DNA of 14,474 nucleotides from Oscillospiraceae bacterium (GCA_018380115.1 JAGZUF010000036.1:1-14474), one strand, 5' to 3'. Positions 1-7,093 are shown, counted from the first letter of the stretch. Notes: generated by a model not told the origin, from the letters alone. Made by a program: numbers and translations.

Positions 1-108
1 TGAGCATCCCGCCGCCTGACTGTGATACGACAAGATATCCTGCGTTTCTTTCTGTTTTTTCTTCATTTTTACTGTCCACGAAACCGGGAAGGGCACAGGG
101 CGAAACAC

Positions 109-145
109 AGGCAGGCGGGCGAGCGCGTTCTCACCCGCCTGTTTT
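109..145 (+). terminator. Terminator-like hairpin in front of ygiQ
   Basis: CAGGCGGG (112-119) pairs perfectly with CCCGCCTG (134-141) around a 14-base loop. The 3' arm is followed directly by TTTT, and G-U pairs could extend the stem outward. This is either the terminator of a gene left of the window or an attenuator for ygiQ, whose Shine-Dalgarno lies about 20 bases downstream. I see no promoter between hairpin and start codon. The rest of 1-172 holds a pyrimidine-rich stretch (about 45-80) and no gene. Confidence 0.5.
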
Positions 146-172
146 GAAGCAAAAAGACAGAAAGGACATTTT

Positions 173-2083
173 ATGAACGAGCAGTTTCTTCCCATCTGCC
201 GGGCCGACATGCTGGCACGCGGCTGGCAGGAGGTAGACTTTGTGGTGGTGATGGGCGACGCCTATGTGGACCACCCCTCCTTCGGCTCTGCCATTATCGC
301 GCGCCTTCTGGAAAAGGAGGGCTGGCGCGTGGGCATCATCAGCCAGCCGGACTGCCGCACCTGCGGCAGCATGAAGGAATACGGCCGCCCGCGCTATGGC
401 TTTTTTATCGGCGGAGGCAATGTGGACAGCATGGTGGCACATTATTCTGTGGCAAAGGTGCGCCGTGCGCGGGACGAATATTCACCCGGCGGCATAGCGG
501 GAAAGCGGCCGGACAGAAGCGCCACCGTCTATACGCGCCTTGCAAAGCAGGCCTACCCGGCCGTGCCTGTAGTGCTGGGTGGGCTGGAGGCCTCTTTGCG
601 CCGCTTTGCGCATTATGATTACTGGGCCGACACGGTGATGCCCAGCATTTTGGAGTCGAGCGGTGCGGATATTGTCTCTTTCGGCATGTCGGAGCATCAG
701 ACGGCCGAGCTTGCCCGCCGCCTCGCCGCAGGGGAACGGGCGGAGGATATTATGGATGTGGCGGGCACCTGCTTTTTGACGGATTTTGCCCGCCTGCCGC
801 CCAAATATGCCGAGTGCGCTTCTTACAAAAAGGTGGCGTCAGATAAATTAAGCTATGCGAAGGCATGCCGTATTCAGATGGACCAGCAGGACCCCGTCAC
901 CGGCCTGCCTGTGGTGCAGAAGCAGAGCGAAAAATATCTGGTGCAGAACCCGCCCGCAAAGCCGCTGACACGGCGCGAGCTGGACGAGGTGCACGCCATG
1001 CCCTTCACGCGACGGTATCATCCCGTTTATGAGGCGCAGGGCGGCGTGCCCGCCATCAAAGAAGTGGAGTTTTCCATTATCCAGAACCGAGGCTGCTTCG
1101 GCGGGTGCAATTTCTGCGCTATCGCCATGCATCAGGGCCGCCGCGTCACCTCGCGCAGCGCCGACAGCATCGTGGCAGAGGCCGAGGCCATGACGCATGC
1201 GCCCGGCTTTAAGGGATACATCCATGATATCGGCGGCCCCACGGCCAACTTCCGCCTGCCAAGCTGCAAGCAGCAGATGACGAAGGGCATATGCCAGGGC
1301 GGCAAGCACTGCCTGGCACCCTCACCCTGCCCGAAGCTGCTGGTAGACCATTCCGATTACCTTTCCATTTTGCGGCGCGTACGTGCGCTGCCCGGCGTGA
1401 AAAAGGTGTTCATCCGTTCGGGCATCCGCTATGATTATCTGGTGCTGGATAAAGACGAGACATTTTTCAAAGAGCTGGTAGAGCACCACGTCAGCGGACA
1501 GCTGAAGGTGGCGCCCGAACACTGCGCGCCCAATGCCCTGAAATATATGGGCAAGCCGCCGGTAGAGGTGTTCGACAAATTCTCCAAACGCTTTTATGAG
1601 CTGACGCGCCGGGCAGGCAAAAAGCAGTATCTTGTGCCATATCTGATGAGCAGCCACCCGGGCTGTACGCTGCGCGACGCCGTCACCATGGCGGAGTATT
1701 TATATAAGCACCATATGCGCCCCGAGCAGGTGCAGGATTTTTACCCCACGCCGGGCACGGTGTCCACCTGTATGTATTACACAGGGCTGGACCCTTATAC
1801 GCTCAAGCCCGTCTATGTGGCGAAAACGCCGGAGGAAAAAGCCATGCAGCGCGCACTGCTGCAATATTATGAGCCGAAAAATGCGGCCAGGGTGCGCCGA
1901 GCGCTGGAGCTTGCCCACAGGGAAGACCTGATAGGAACACTGTGTCCGGGCAGGCCGCCTCAGCAAAAGGCGGCGCCCCGCAGGTCCCTGCGGGCAGGGG
2001 CTGCACAGCACAGGAAGGAGGGCAGGCCATGGCAGGGCGGAAAACATACCGGCGGCGCACACGCCCGTTCCAAAGGCAGGTAA
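173..2083 (+). CDS. ygiQ: YgiQ-family (UPF0313) radical SAM protein
   Basis: This 636-residue protein has the family's typical length and layout. An N-terminal B12-binding-like/UPF0313 region opens with a stretch rich in V, G and D (MGDAYVDHPSFG near residue 26), followed by a radical SAM core. The [4Fe-4S] cluster motif C-x3-C-x2-C is visible as C308, C312 and C315 in NRGCFGGCNFC. The later segments SGIRYD, KVAPEH and FYPTPGT are characteristic of YgiQ. The physiological reaction of the family is not firmly established, so only radical SAM chemistry can be stated. The ATG at 173 has an AGAAAGGA Shine-Dalgarno about 7 bases upstream. The last 50 or so residues are basic and low in complexity (many R, K, G, Q), and the final 55 bases overlap the next gene in another frame, so the two are probably translationally linked. 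Identity is secure, function less so. Confidence 0.95.
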   Translation: MNEQFLPICRADMLARGWQEVDFVVVMGDAYVDHPSFGSAIIARLLEKEGWRVGIISQPDCRTCGSMKEYGRPRYGFFIGGGNVDSMVAHYSVAKVRRARDEYSPGGIAGKRPDRSATVYTRLAKQAYPAVPVVLGGLEASLRRFAHYDYWADTVMPSILESSGADIVSFGMSEHQTAELARRLAAGERAEDIMDVAGTCFLTDFARLPPKYAECASYKKVASDKLSYAKACRIQMDQQDPVTGLPVVQKQSEKYLVQNPPAKPLTRRELDEVHAMPFTRRYHPVYEAQGGVPAIKEVEFSIIQNRGCFGGCNFCAIAMHQGRRVTSRSADSIVAEAEAMTHAPGFKGYIHDIGGPTANFRLPSCKQQMTKGICQGGKHCLAPSPCPKLLVDHSDYLSILRRVRALPGVKKVFIRSGIRYDYLVLDKDETFFKELVEHHVSGQLKVAPEHCAPNALKYMGKPPVEVFDKFSKRFYELTRRAGKKQYLVPYLMSSHPGCTLRDAVTMAEYLYKHHMRPEQVQDFYPTPGTVSTCMYYTGLDPYTLKPVYVAKTPEEKAMQRALLQYYEPKNAARVRRALELAHREDLIGTLCPGRPPQQKAAPRRSLRAGAAQHRKEGRPWQGGKHTGGAHARSKGR

Positions 2084-3036
2084 GACGCTTTGGGCGGCGC
2101 ATAGGGGCCGCCCTTTCGGCGGCGGCCGTGCTGTGCGCACTGGTGCTTACGCTGGGCGGACGGCTTGGCTGGCCCGTGCCTTCATGGAACGAGGTGTACC
2201 GCGCGTTCGGGCTCGGGCCCTCTGCGGTGCCGGCCGCGGCGCAGGACGCCGCCGCCTGCGCGCACATCGTAGATGTGGGGCAGGCAAGCGCTATGCTGCT
2301 GGAGCAGGACGAACACTTCGCCCTGGTGGACGCGGGCCTGGCCGCCACACAGGAGGAGCTGGCGGCCTATTTGCAGGAGGCGGGCGTGCGCAGCCTGGAT
2401 TTTGCCGTGCTCACACATCCGCATGCGGACCATATGGGCGGCATGCAGTATATTCTTGAAAGCTTTTCCGTGGGCACATTGTATGTGGCGGACCTTGCCC
2501 AGTGCGCCGAACAGCCGGGCACAGGCTATGAAAAGCTTTTGGAGGCCGCCCGGCGCGAGGGCGTGCCCGTGCATACCATGCAGGCGGGTGAACGGTATGC
2601 TCTGGGGCAGGCGGCCCTCTGTGTGCTGGCCGAAGGCGAGCCGTGCGAAAGCCTGAATGACACAAGCCCTGTGCTTCGTTTCGAGACGCCCATATTCAGC
2701 CTGCTGTGCACGGGTGACGGGGAAGAGGCCGCAGAACAAAACGCCCTTCTGTATGGAGGCAACCTTTCGGCGGACGTGCTGGTTGCCGGGCACCATGGCT
2801 CTTATACCTCCAACAGCGAGACCTTTGTGCAGACAGTGGACCCGCGCGTGGTAGCCGTCAGCTGCGGGAAAGACAATGATTACGGCCACCCGCACGGCGC
2901 GGCGCTTGCCGCCTTTGCCAGCGTGGGCGCGGATGTTTACCGCACGGATGCGGACGGAAGCATTGTGTGCTATGCCGATGAGACGGGCAGGCTGCAGGTA
3001 GCCTGCGGAGGCAAGGGCGCGGCACAGGCCGCCTGA
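2029..3036 (+). CDS. Membrane-anchored ComEC-type metallo-beta-lactamase-fold protein
   Basis: A protein of 335 residues. A very basic N-terminus (many R/K in residues 4-24) is followed by one hydrophobic segment (about 26-43), giving an anchored or secreted protein with the enzyme outside. The MBL fold follows: DVGQ (82-85), the metal motif HPHADH (H130, H132, D134, H135), TGD (D230), GHHGS (H255, H256) and YGHPH (285-289). DVGQ, NDTSPVLRF and GHHGSYTS are the signature of the C-terminal domain of the DNA-uptake protein ComEC and of related stand-alone hydrolases. The competence membrane domain is absent. Substrate is unknown; nucleic acid or phosphoester hydrolysis is inference from the family. 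I chose ATG 2029 because AAGGAGG (about 2014-2021) precedes it and the signal anchor follows directly; an in-frame start at 1942 would add 29 residues lying wholly inside ygiQ. It sits second in an operon with ygiQ. Confidence 0.85.
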   Translation: MAGRKTYRRRTRPFQRQVRRFGRRIGAALSAAAVLCALVLTLGGRLGWPVPSWNEVYRAFGLGPSAVPAAAQDAAACAHIVDVGQASAMLLEQDEHFALVDAGLAATQEELAAYLQEAGVRSLDFAVLTHPHADHMGGMQYILESFSVGTLYVADLAQCAEQPGTGYEKLLEAARREGVPVHTMQAGERYALGQAALCVLAEGEPCESLNDTSPVLRFETPIFSLLCTGDGEEAAEQNALLYGGNLSADVLVAGHHGSYTSNSETFVQTVDPRVVAVSCGKDNDYGHPHGAALAAFASVGADVYRTDADGSIVCYADETGRLQVACGGKGAAQAA

Positions 3037-3042
3037 CGGTAC

Positions 3043-3074
3043 AAAATGCAGCCCGAATGCAGGCTGCATTTTTT
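3043..3074 (+). terminator. Intrinsic terminator after the ygiQ-MBL operon
   Basis: AAATGCAGCC (3044-3053) pairs perfectly with GGCTGCATTT (3062-3071) across an 8-base loop, with a further A-T pair and a run of T to 3074. It starts 7 bases past the MBL stop codon. Confidence 0.9.
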
Positions 3075-3224
3075 GGCAATATGCTCCGCCTGAGACTACC
3101 GCTTCCCATTTTGTCTGATTTTCCAAAGTGGGAGGAATACATGACGGATGCCGGCAAGCAGGATAAAAGAAATAACGGCGCTAAAGTGCTGTGGTATCAT
3201 GTGCGCCGAGAAAAATGCCGATTC

Positions 3225-3230
3225 TATAAT
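3225..3230 (+). promoter_or_regulatory. Possible -10 element for the small membrane protein
   Basis: A perfect TATAAT lies about 28 bases before the preferred start codon, giving a predicted leader of roughly 20 bases that carries the AAGGAGG site. No matching -35 hexamer is visible 16-18 bases upstream (the region reads GTGCGCC), so this is a weak call resting on the -10 alone. Confidence 0.4.
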
Positions 3231-3257
3231 TTTCAGCCCGAGAAAAGGAGGGCCAAA

Positions 3258-3731
3258 ATGGGGAAAAAGAAAATCGGGATAGCGGTTGCAATAGCGGCTG
3301 TATTAGGGCTGGGCCTCATATTATACAAACAGATGCTCTATGGTGAGTATGTGCCCGCTGCCGACGAAATAGCTGTGCACATACAGTTCGATATAAAAGA
3401 GGATGTTGGCTTGCTGGTGTTTGATTACTGCGCAGACGGCTCCGAATACAGCGGCGGCATATCAAATGCGGATAAATCGTTGCTGGAACATGATTCTTCC
3501 AATATTCTGGTATGGAACAGGCAGGAGCTGAACAGTTCCTCCGATGCGGTGGGGCTTTCGGTGCAATTTAGAATCATAACGGAATATGTGGCCCCCAATT
3601 ATGAAAACATCTATCCGAAAGAGATAACCAGATATCTGGAGCCTGTTTCATGGGAAGCCAGCTTCGGTGAATCGTATTTTATTGCCATTACCGGCGACAA
3701 AACGCACGGGTATAAGGCTGTATTGATGTGA
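3258..3731 (+). CDS. Small hypothetical protein with N-terminal membrane anchor
   Basis: I do not recognise this 157-residue protein. It begins with MGKKK and a hydrophobic segment (about 6-23), then a soluble region of mixed charge that probably lies outside the membrane. No known catalytic motif is visible. ATG 3258 is preferred because AAGGAGGG (about 3245-3252) is well spaced, the signal anchor follows at once, and a TATAAT lies just upstream. A longer in-frame start at ATG 3141, preceded by GGGAGGA, would add 39 polar residues in front of the anchor and cannot be excluded. Base composition is visibly poorer in G+C than the neighbours (for example 27 of 60 at 3361-3420), which could mean later acquisition. 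It is isolated between a terminator upstream and a non-coding region with a terminator downstream. Confidence 0.65.
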   Translation: MGKKKIGIAVAIAAVLGLGLILYKQMLYGEYVPAADEIAVHIQFDIKEDVGLLVFDYCADGSEYSGGISNADKSLLEHDSSNILVWNRQELNSSSDAVGLSVQFRIITEYVAPNYENIYPKEITRYLEPVSWEASFGESYFIAITGDKTHGYKAVLM

Positions 3732-3916
3732 TGAAGGGCCCTTTCCTTTTTAAGCGCAGCGGCTGTGAAAGCAAAGGATATTTTATGTCTGCCGCCAGAG
3801 GGGACACCATAGCCGGTTCGGCCTATTTGCCCATATATCAGTGCCCAAACCGTCAGCGGCAGACAGGAAAGTGGGCAACAGGGATATTTCTAAATGATGT
3901 AGCACCGTGCAGCAGC
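3732..3916. other. Non-coding stretch with nested inverted repeats
   Basis: No convincing gene lies here. GTCTGCCGC (3787-3795) is exactly complementary to GCGGCAGAC (3856-3864). Inside it, GCCG/CGGC (3812-3815 / 3819-3822) forms a small hairpin. TTGCCCA (3827-3833) is complementary to TGGGCAA (3872-3878), a pairing that would cross the first one in pseudoknot fashion. It could be the 3' untranslated region of the small membrane protein or a small RNA; chance pairing is also possible. Confidence 0.3.
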
Positions 3917-3966
3917 AAAAAAGACACCCGCAGGGGGCCTAGCCATCCTCTGCAGGTGTTTTTTTG
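3917..3966. terminator. Bidirectional terminator between convergent genes
   Basis: ACACCCGCAG (about 3924-3933) pairs with CTGCAGGTGT (3950-3959) with one C-A mismatch. Seven T follow on the plus strand (3959-3965), and six A precede the stem (3917-3922), which give a T run on the minus strand. It therefore suits both the plus-strand gene ending at 3731 and the minus-strand peptidase gene ending at 3993. Confidence 0.8.
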
Positions 3967-3992
3967 CAGCCCCCCGGCTTATTGGTGAGTTC

Positions 3993-4790
3993 CTATTCTG
4001 CCATGCGCGCAGGCATGGCAGACGGGGCATCCAGCGCCATGGCGCGGCGCCCCATCTGCCCGTATATGGCGGCGAACTTTGCTTTTTCCACAGCCTGATA
4101 ACCGTAAAGCGGGTCGCATAAGTAGTAAAATTCCTCATCATAGCCATACAGCAGCATACAGTGCAGGTTCGAGTAGGGGATATATTCTTCTCCTGTCCCT
4201 GTCAAAAGCCAGGAATGTGTGGTGCTTTGCCGGGGCGGCTCAAACTGCAGGGTGCCCCACACAATAACAGGCCTGCCTTCACACAGCAGGCGCTCCAGCC
4301 CGGCGGGGCCTGTGCCTGTCAGGTCCAGCGCGCGAAGCGTTTCGCCCGCCTGTTCCAGGTAAAGGTCTGCGGCCTTGCACAAGGGCTGTGCATAACAATA
4401 GTAGCCCTGTGCGGCGGGGTCGCCCGCATAGGCTTCCTCCGGTGCCGGGCCGTATACGACATCGTTTTCTTCATAAAACTCTGCGCGGGGCAGATATTGA
4501 TAAGCAAGCTCCGCCTTGCTGGCGGCAATGCCGTAGCTTTCCAGCAGCATGGCAAGACTGGTGGCCTCGCAGCCGTTGGGCAGCTCCGGCAACTGGTACA
4601 ACAGCACGGCCGGCACACTGTGCCTGCGTGCGCGCAGGGCTTCCTGCACCAAAAGCAGCGCCTGCCCGCCCTGTGAGCTGCCCGGCGCTGAGGCTTCACG
4701 GGCCGGCAGGGAGGACGCCGGCGCGCAGGCGGCTGCCAGAAGGGCGCACAGCGCCAGCAGGGCTGTATGGCGCAGCTTGCGCAGAAGCAT
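3993..4790 (-). CDS. Exported C39-like cysteine peptidase
   Basis: A protein of 265 residues. A signal sequence (basic MLLRKLRH, hydrophobic 9-21) ends in LLAAACAP. C22 could be a lipid-attached cysteine, although the -3 residue is alanine rather than the usual leucine, so simple signal-peptidase cleavage is the alternative. The mature part fits the Peptidase_C39_2 family: catalytic cysteine C74 in LPNGCEATS, histidine H210 in SNLHCMLLYGYD and aspartate D226 in YLCDPLYG. Family members are papain-like fold proteins found on many Gram-positive surfaces; the substrate here is unknown. There is no bacteriocin exporter or precursor nearby, so a bacteriocin-leader role is unlikely. The ATG at 4790 is preceded on the minus strand by AAAAAGGGGG with 7 bases of spacing. 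The gene is monocistronic and diverges from the HAD-gpsA operon. Confidence 0.85.
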   Translation of the reverse strand: MLLRKLRHTALLALCALLAAACAPASSLPAREASAPGSSQGGQALLLVQEALRARRHSVPAVLLYQLPELPNGCEATSLAMLLESYGIAASKAELAYQYLPRAEFYEENDVVYGPAPEEAYAGDPAAQGYYCYAQPLCKAADLYLEQAGETLRALDLTGTGPAGLERLLCEGRPVIVWGTLQFEPPRQSTTHSWLLTGTGEEYIPYSNLHCMLLYGYDEEFYYLCDPLYGYQAVEKAKFAAIYGQMGRRAMALDAPSAMPARMAE

Positions 4791-4849
4791 GGTGATACCC
4801 CCTTTTTCTGGTAAAACTGCGGCGCCTGGCGTCAGAATTTGATGCTTTC

Positions 4850-4858
4850 AGTATAACA
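4850..4858 (-). promoter_or_regulatory. Extended -10 promoter for the C39-like peptidase gene
   Basis: Read on the minus strand this is TGTTATACT, that is TGN followed by TATACT, an extended -10. The position 17 bases further upstream (4873-4878) reads TTTCCG, a poor -35. The predicted start of transcription gives a leader of about 50 bases. Confidence 0.5.
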
Positions 4859-4892
4859 CATGCGGTGCGCATCGGAAAACCGGAAGGAAGCA

Positions 4893-4926
4893 TTTTCTTT
4901 GTGTGAAAATTGTGATATAGTATAGA
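4893..4926 (+). promoter_or_regulatory. Promoter of the HAD-gpsA operon
   Basis: TTTTCT (4893-4898) and TATAGT (4916-4921) are separated by 17 bases, and TGA precedes the -10, making an extended -10. An overlapping alternative is TTGTGT (4899-4904), 16 bases, TATAGA (4921-4926). Either gives a leader of about 85-90 bases before the HAD start. It is back to back with the peptidase promoter. Confidence 0.55.
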
Positions 4927-5015
4927 AAAATCTTTCGGGCCTTTTGCAGCGGCACCACAGCACAGGAAATTTGCCGGATGCAGGCTGCACGGCTCTGGAA
5001 AGGACGCGGTTGGAT

Positions 5016-5687
5016 ATGCAGAAATTTGATGCGGTGCTGTTCGATTTGGACGGCACGCTTATTGATTCCGCACCGGGAATTCTGGCCACCTTCAAAAAGA
5101 CGTTCGAGACCTTCGGTCTTGCCGTGGATGAGCAGCGCCTGCGCCCGTTTCTGGGCCCGCCTTTGCGCAGCAGCATGGCGCAGCTTCTGCCGCAGAGTCG
5201 GGTGGAGCAGGCTGTGGAGACATATCGGGAGCTGTATAAAACACACGGCCTGGACGGCTGCGCGCCGTATGAGGGCGTGCCGGAGATGCTGCGGATGCTG
5301 CGGCAGGCAGGCTTTGCGGTGTGTGTGGCCACATCAAAGCCCCGCCCGGTGGCGCTGCGCGTGCTGCGACATTTCGGGCTGGAGCAGGCGTTCGATTATA
5401 TCGGCGGCGCCAGCATGGATGCCAGCCTTGATACAAAAACGGCTGTGATGCAGCTTGTGCTTGGCCAGCCGCAGCTTGCGGGCAGGCGCGCCGTAATGGT
5501 GGGCGACCGTGAAAACGATATGCAAGGAGCGCGCGATTGCGCCCTGCCCGCGGTGGGCGCGCTGTACGGCTATGGCAGCGCGCAGGAGCTGGCGCCGTTT
5601 TCGCCTGTGTTCTGCGCGCAGGACGTACATGCGCTTTGCGCATGGCTGCTGGCCCACAGGGCATGCGAAGAGGGGGCGGGCGCATGA
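5016..5687 (+). CDS. HAD phosphatase, phosphoglycolate phosphatase/5'-nucleotidase type
   Basis: A 223-residue haloacid-dehalogenase-fold phosphatase with all four motifs: DLDGT (nucleophile D10, acid-base D12), the T106-S107 pair in ATSKP, K141, and GDRENDM (D164, D168). A cap region of about 80 residues lies between motifs I and II, as in subfamily I. The ending GALYGYGSAQEL resembles the Gph-like 5'-nucleotidase branch, but HAD substrates cannot be read from sequence; phosphoglycolate, nucleotide or glycerol phosphate are all possible. I chose ATG 5016, with GAAAGGA at 4998-5004. An in-frame TTG at 5010 has closer spacing and would add two residues, and an ATG at 4944 would add 24 residues before the conserved start. 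Its stop overlaps the gpsA start as ATGA, so the two are translationally coupled. Confidence 0.85.
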   Translation: MQKFDAVLFDLDGTLIDSAPGILATFKKTFETFGLAVDEQRLRPFLGPPLRSSMAQLLPQSRVEQAVETYRELYKTHGLDGCAPYEGVPEMLRMLRQAGFAVCVATSKPRPVALRVLRHFGLEQAFDYIGGASMDASLDTKTAVMQLVLGQPQLAGRRAVMVGDRENDMQGARDCALPAVGALYGYGSAQELAPFSPVFCAQDVHALCAWLLAHRACEEGAGA

Positions 5688-6646
5688 ATATCACAGTGCT
5701 TGGCTGCGGGCGCTGGGGCTCGTTTCTGGCATGGTACCACGGGCAGAAGCACAATGTGGCCCTTTGGGGGCGTGAGGGCTCGCGAGGGTTCGCGCAGCTT
5801 TGCAAAACGCGCGCGAACAGCTATGTGGCCCTGCCCAAAAACGTGCATACAAAGCCGGAGCTTGCCCGTGCGCTGGAATTTGCAGATACCGTAGTTATCT
5901 CCATCAGTGCGCAGCAGCTGCGCGCATTTGCAAGGCGGCTGAACGCCTTTCCCCTTTCGGGCAAGACGTTCATCCTGTGTATGAAAGGGCTGGAGTGCGA
6001 GACGGGCAAACGCCTGACGCAGGTGTTTCTGGAGGAGGTGCATCAGCCTGTGGCGCTTGCCGTATGGGCAGGCCCCGGCCATGTGCAGGATTTTACCGCC
6101 GGCATCCCCAACTGCATGGTGGTGGACAGTGAGGATGAGGCGACCACTGCGCGTGTGGTGGATGCCTTTTCGTCCGATTTAATTCGCTTGTATAAGGGGC
6201 ACGACCTTGTGGGCACAGAGCTGGGCGCGGCTGCAAAAAACGTCATTGGCATTGCGGCAGGAATGCTGGACGGCCGCGGACTTTCCAGCATGAAGGGCGC
6301 CCTGATGGCGCGCGGTGCCAGAGAGGTGGCGCGGCTTATCCACGCGATGGGCGGCAGTGAACTGTCGGCCTATGGGCTGTGTCATCTGGGAGATTATGAG
6401 GCCACGTTGTTTTCTGTGCACAGCCACAACCGCCGCTTTGGCGAAAGCTTCATCCGCGGGCAGGCTTTTCACGAGCTTGCCGAGGGGGTGCCCACAGCAA
6501 AAGCGCTTGTCAAGCTGGGGGCTGTGAATGAAGTGGAACTGCCCATCAGCCGGACGGTATATGATATTTTGTATCTGCATGCAGATGCCGACGAGGCGCT
6601 TCGCCGGCTGTTCCAGCGCAGTGTAAAGGGCGAATTCGACACCTGA
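5684..6646 (+). CDS. gpsA: NAD(P)H-dependent glycerol-3-phosphate dehydrogenase (divergent GpsA)
   Basis: GpsA interconverts dihydroxyacetone phosphate and sn-glycerol-3-phosphate in the cytosol, supplying the backbone of phospholipids. This 320-residue protein shows the Rossmann motif GCGRWG (7-12), CMKGLE (K101), AGPGHVQDFTAGIPN (129-143, matching the family's GP..A.E...G.P segment), the catalytic lysine in AAAKNVIGIAAG (K185), GDYEAT (D237) and HNRRFG (248-253). The C-terminal segment ELPISRTVYDILY matches the family's E.PI...V...L. It is slightly short for the family (usually about 330-340), and the usual LTC.S...SRNR stretch reads LFSVHSHNR, so it is a divergent member. It overlaps the upstream HAD gene by 4 bases (ATGA) and is followed after 45 bases by a small acidic-protein gene. 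Confidence 0.9.
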   Translation: MNITVLGCGRWGSFLAWYHGQKHNVALWGREGSRGFAQLCKTRANSYVALPKNVHTKPELARALEFADTVVISISAQQLRAFARRLNAFPLSGKTFILCMKGLECETGKRLTQVFLEEVHQPVALAVWAGPGHVQDFTAGIPNCMVVDSEDEATTARVVDAFSSDLIRLYKGHDLVGTELGAAAKNVIGIAAGMLDGRGLSSMKGALMARGAREVARLIHAMGGSELSAYGLCHLGDYEATLFSVHSHNRRFGESFIRGQAFHELAEGVPTAKALVKLGAVNEVELPISRTVYDILYLHADADEALRRLFQRSVKGEFDT

Positions 6647-6691
6647 ACCCATTCCTGCGCATAGGATAAGAGCAAAGGAGGCGCTTTGCTC

Positions 6692-6940
6692 ATGGCAGAA
6701 CATAACCAGTTTGCGGAAAGCATACCGCGTGAAGACCTTGCGCTGTGTGACGGCGATACAGAAAACAACGACCTTACCAGCTGGAACGACACCCCGCCCC
6801 ATGAAAACGGCGAGGGCCCTGACGGGAACGGCATGGCAGTGATACCGAAAGAAGAGCCGCCCGTATGCGGCTGTGAATGTGCCCGGCCTGCCCGTGTGCC
6901 CGGCGGCGCGTCGTATGAGGACGAGATTATACAGGAATAA
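6692..6940 (+). CDS. Small acidic protein of unknown function
   Basis: An 82-residue, strongly acidic protein (many D and E, abundant N, G and P), probably poorly structured. It has a cluster of three cysteines in CGCEC (59-63) close to the C-terminus and ends in DEIIQE. It has no membrane segment and no domain I recognise. AAAGGAGG (about 6674-6681) is a strong Shine-Dalgarno; ATG 6692 has 10 bases of spacing, while an in-frame TTG at 6686 would be too close. It is the last gene of the HAD-gpsA operon, since a terminator follows 7 bases after the stop. The strong ribosome binding site and tight placement argue that it is a real gene; metal binding by the cysteines is only a guess. Confidence 0.65.
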   Translation: MAEHNQFAESIPREDLALCDGDTENNDLTSWNDTPPHENGEGPDGNGMAVIPKEEPPVCGCECARPARVPGGASYEDEIIQE

Positions 6941-6947
6941 AATGCCG

Positions 6948-7000
6948 CGCCCCGGCCGCTGCATCCTCCGTCAAAGAGGGCGCAGCAGCCGGGGCGTTTT
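6948..7000 (+). terminator. Intrinsic terminator after the HAD-gpsA operon
   Basis: CGCCCCGGCCGCTGC (6948-6962) pairs with GCAGCAGCCGGGGCG (6982-6996) with one C-A mismatch. An inner CCTC/GAGG pair shortens the loop, and TTTT (6997-7000) follows. Confidence 0.85.
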
Positions 7001-7028
7001 CTCAAGGCCCTTCGACGGCGGGAGATGC

Positions 7029-7057
7029 TTGACGAACCGCACCAAATGTTGGATAAT
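7029..7057 (+). promoter_or_regulatory. Near-consensus promoter for the yjjG-like operon
   Basis: TTGACG (7029-7034) and GATAAT (7052-7057) are separated by exactly 17 bases. Transcription would begin near 7064, leaving a leader of about 30 bases that carries the AGGGGG site. A second -10-like TATAAT (7065-7070) has no matching -35. Confidence 0.75.
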
Positions 7058-7093
7058 AACACTATATAATTTTTGCAAAGGGGGTATGCGGAC

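Noticed and set aside
2182..3126. 314-codon minus-strand frame opposite the MBL gene
   Set aside because: It runs through the terminator at 3043-3074 and lacks any domain, whereas the plus strand has a full MBL motif set.
3728..3988. 86-codon open frame after the small membrane protein
   Set aside because: It starts with GTG-ATG without a Shine-Dalgarno, its composition is not protein-like, and it reads straight through the terminator at 3917-3966.
7065..7070. TATAAT as the main -10 for the yjjG-like gene
   Set aside because: No -35 is placed correctly for it (7042-7047 reads CCAAAT), while TTGACG-17-GATAAT just upstream has ideal spacing.
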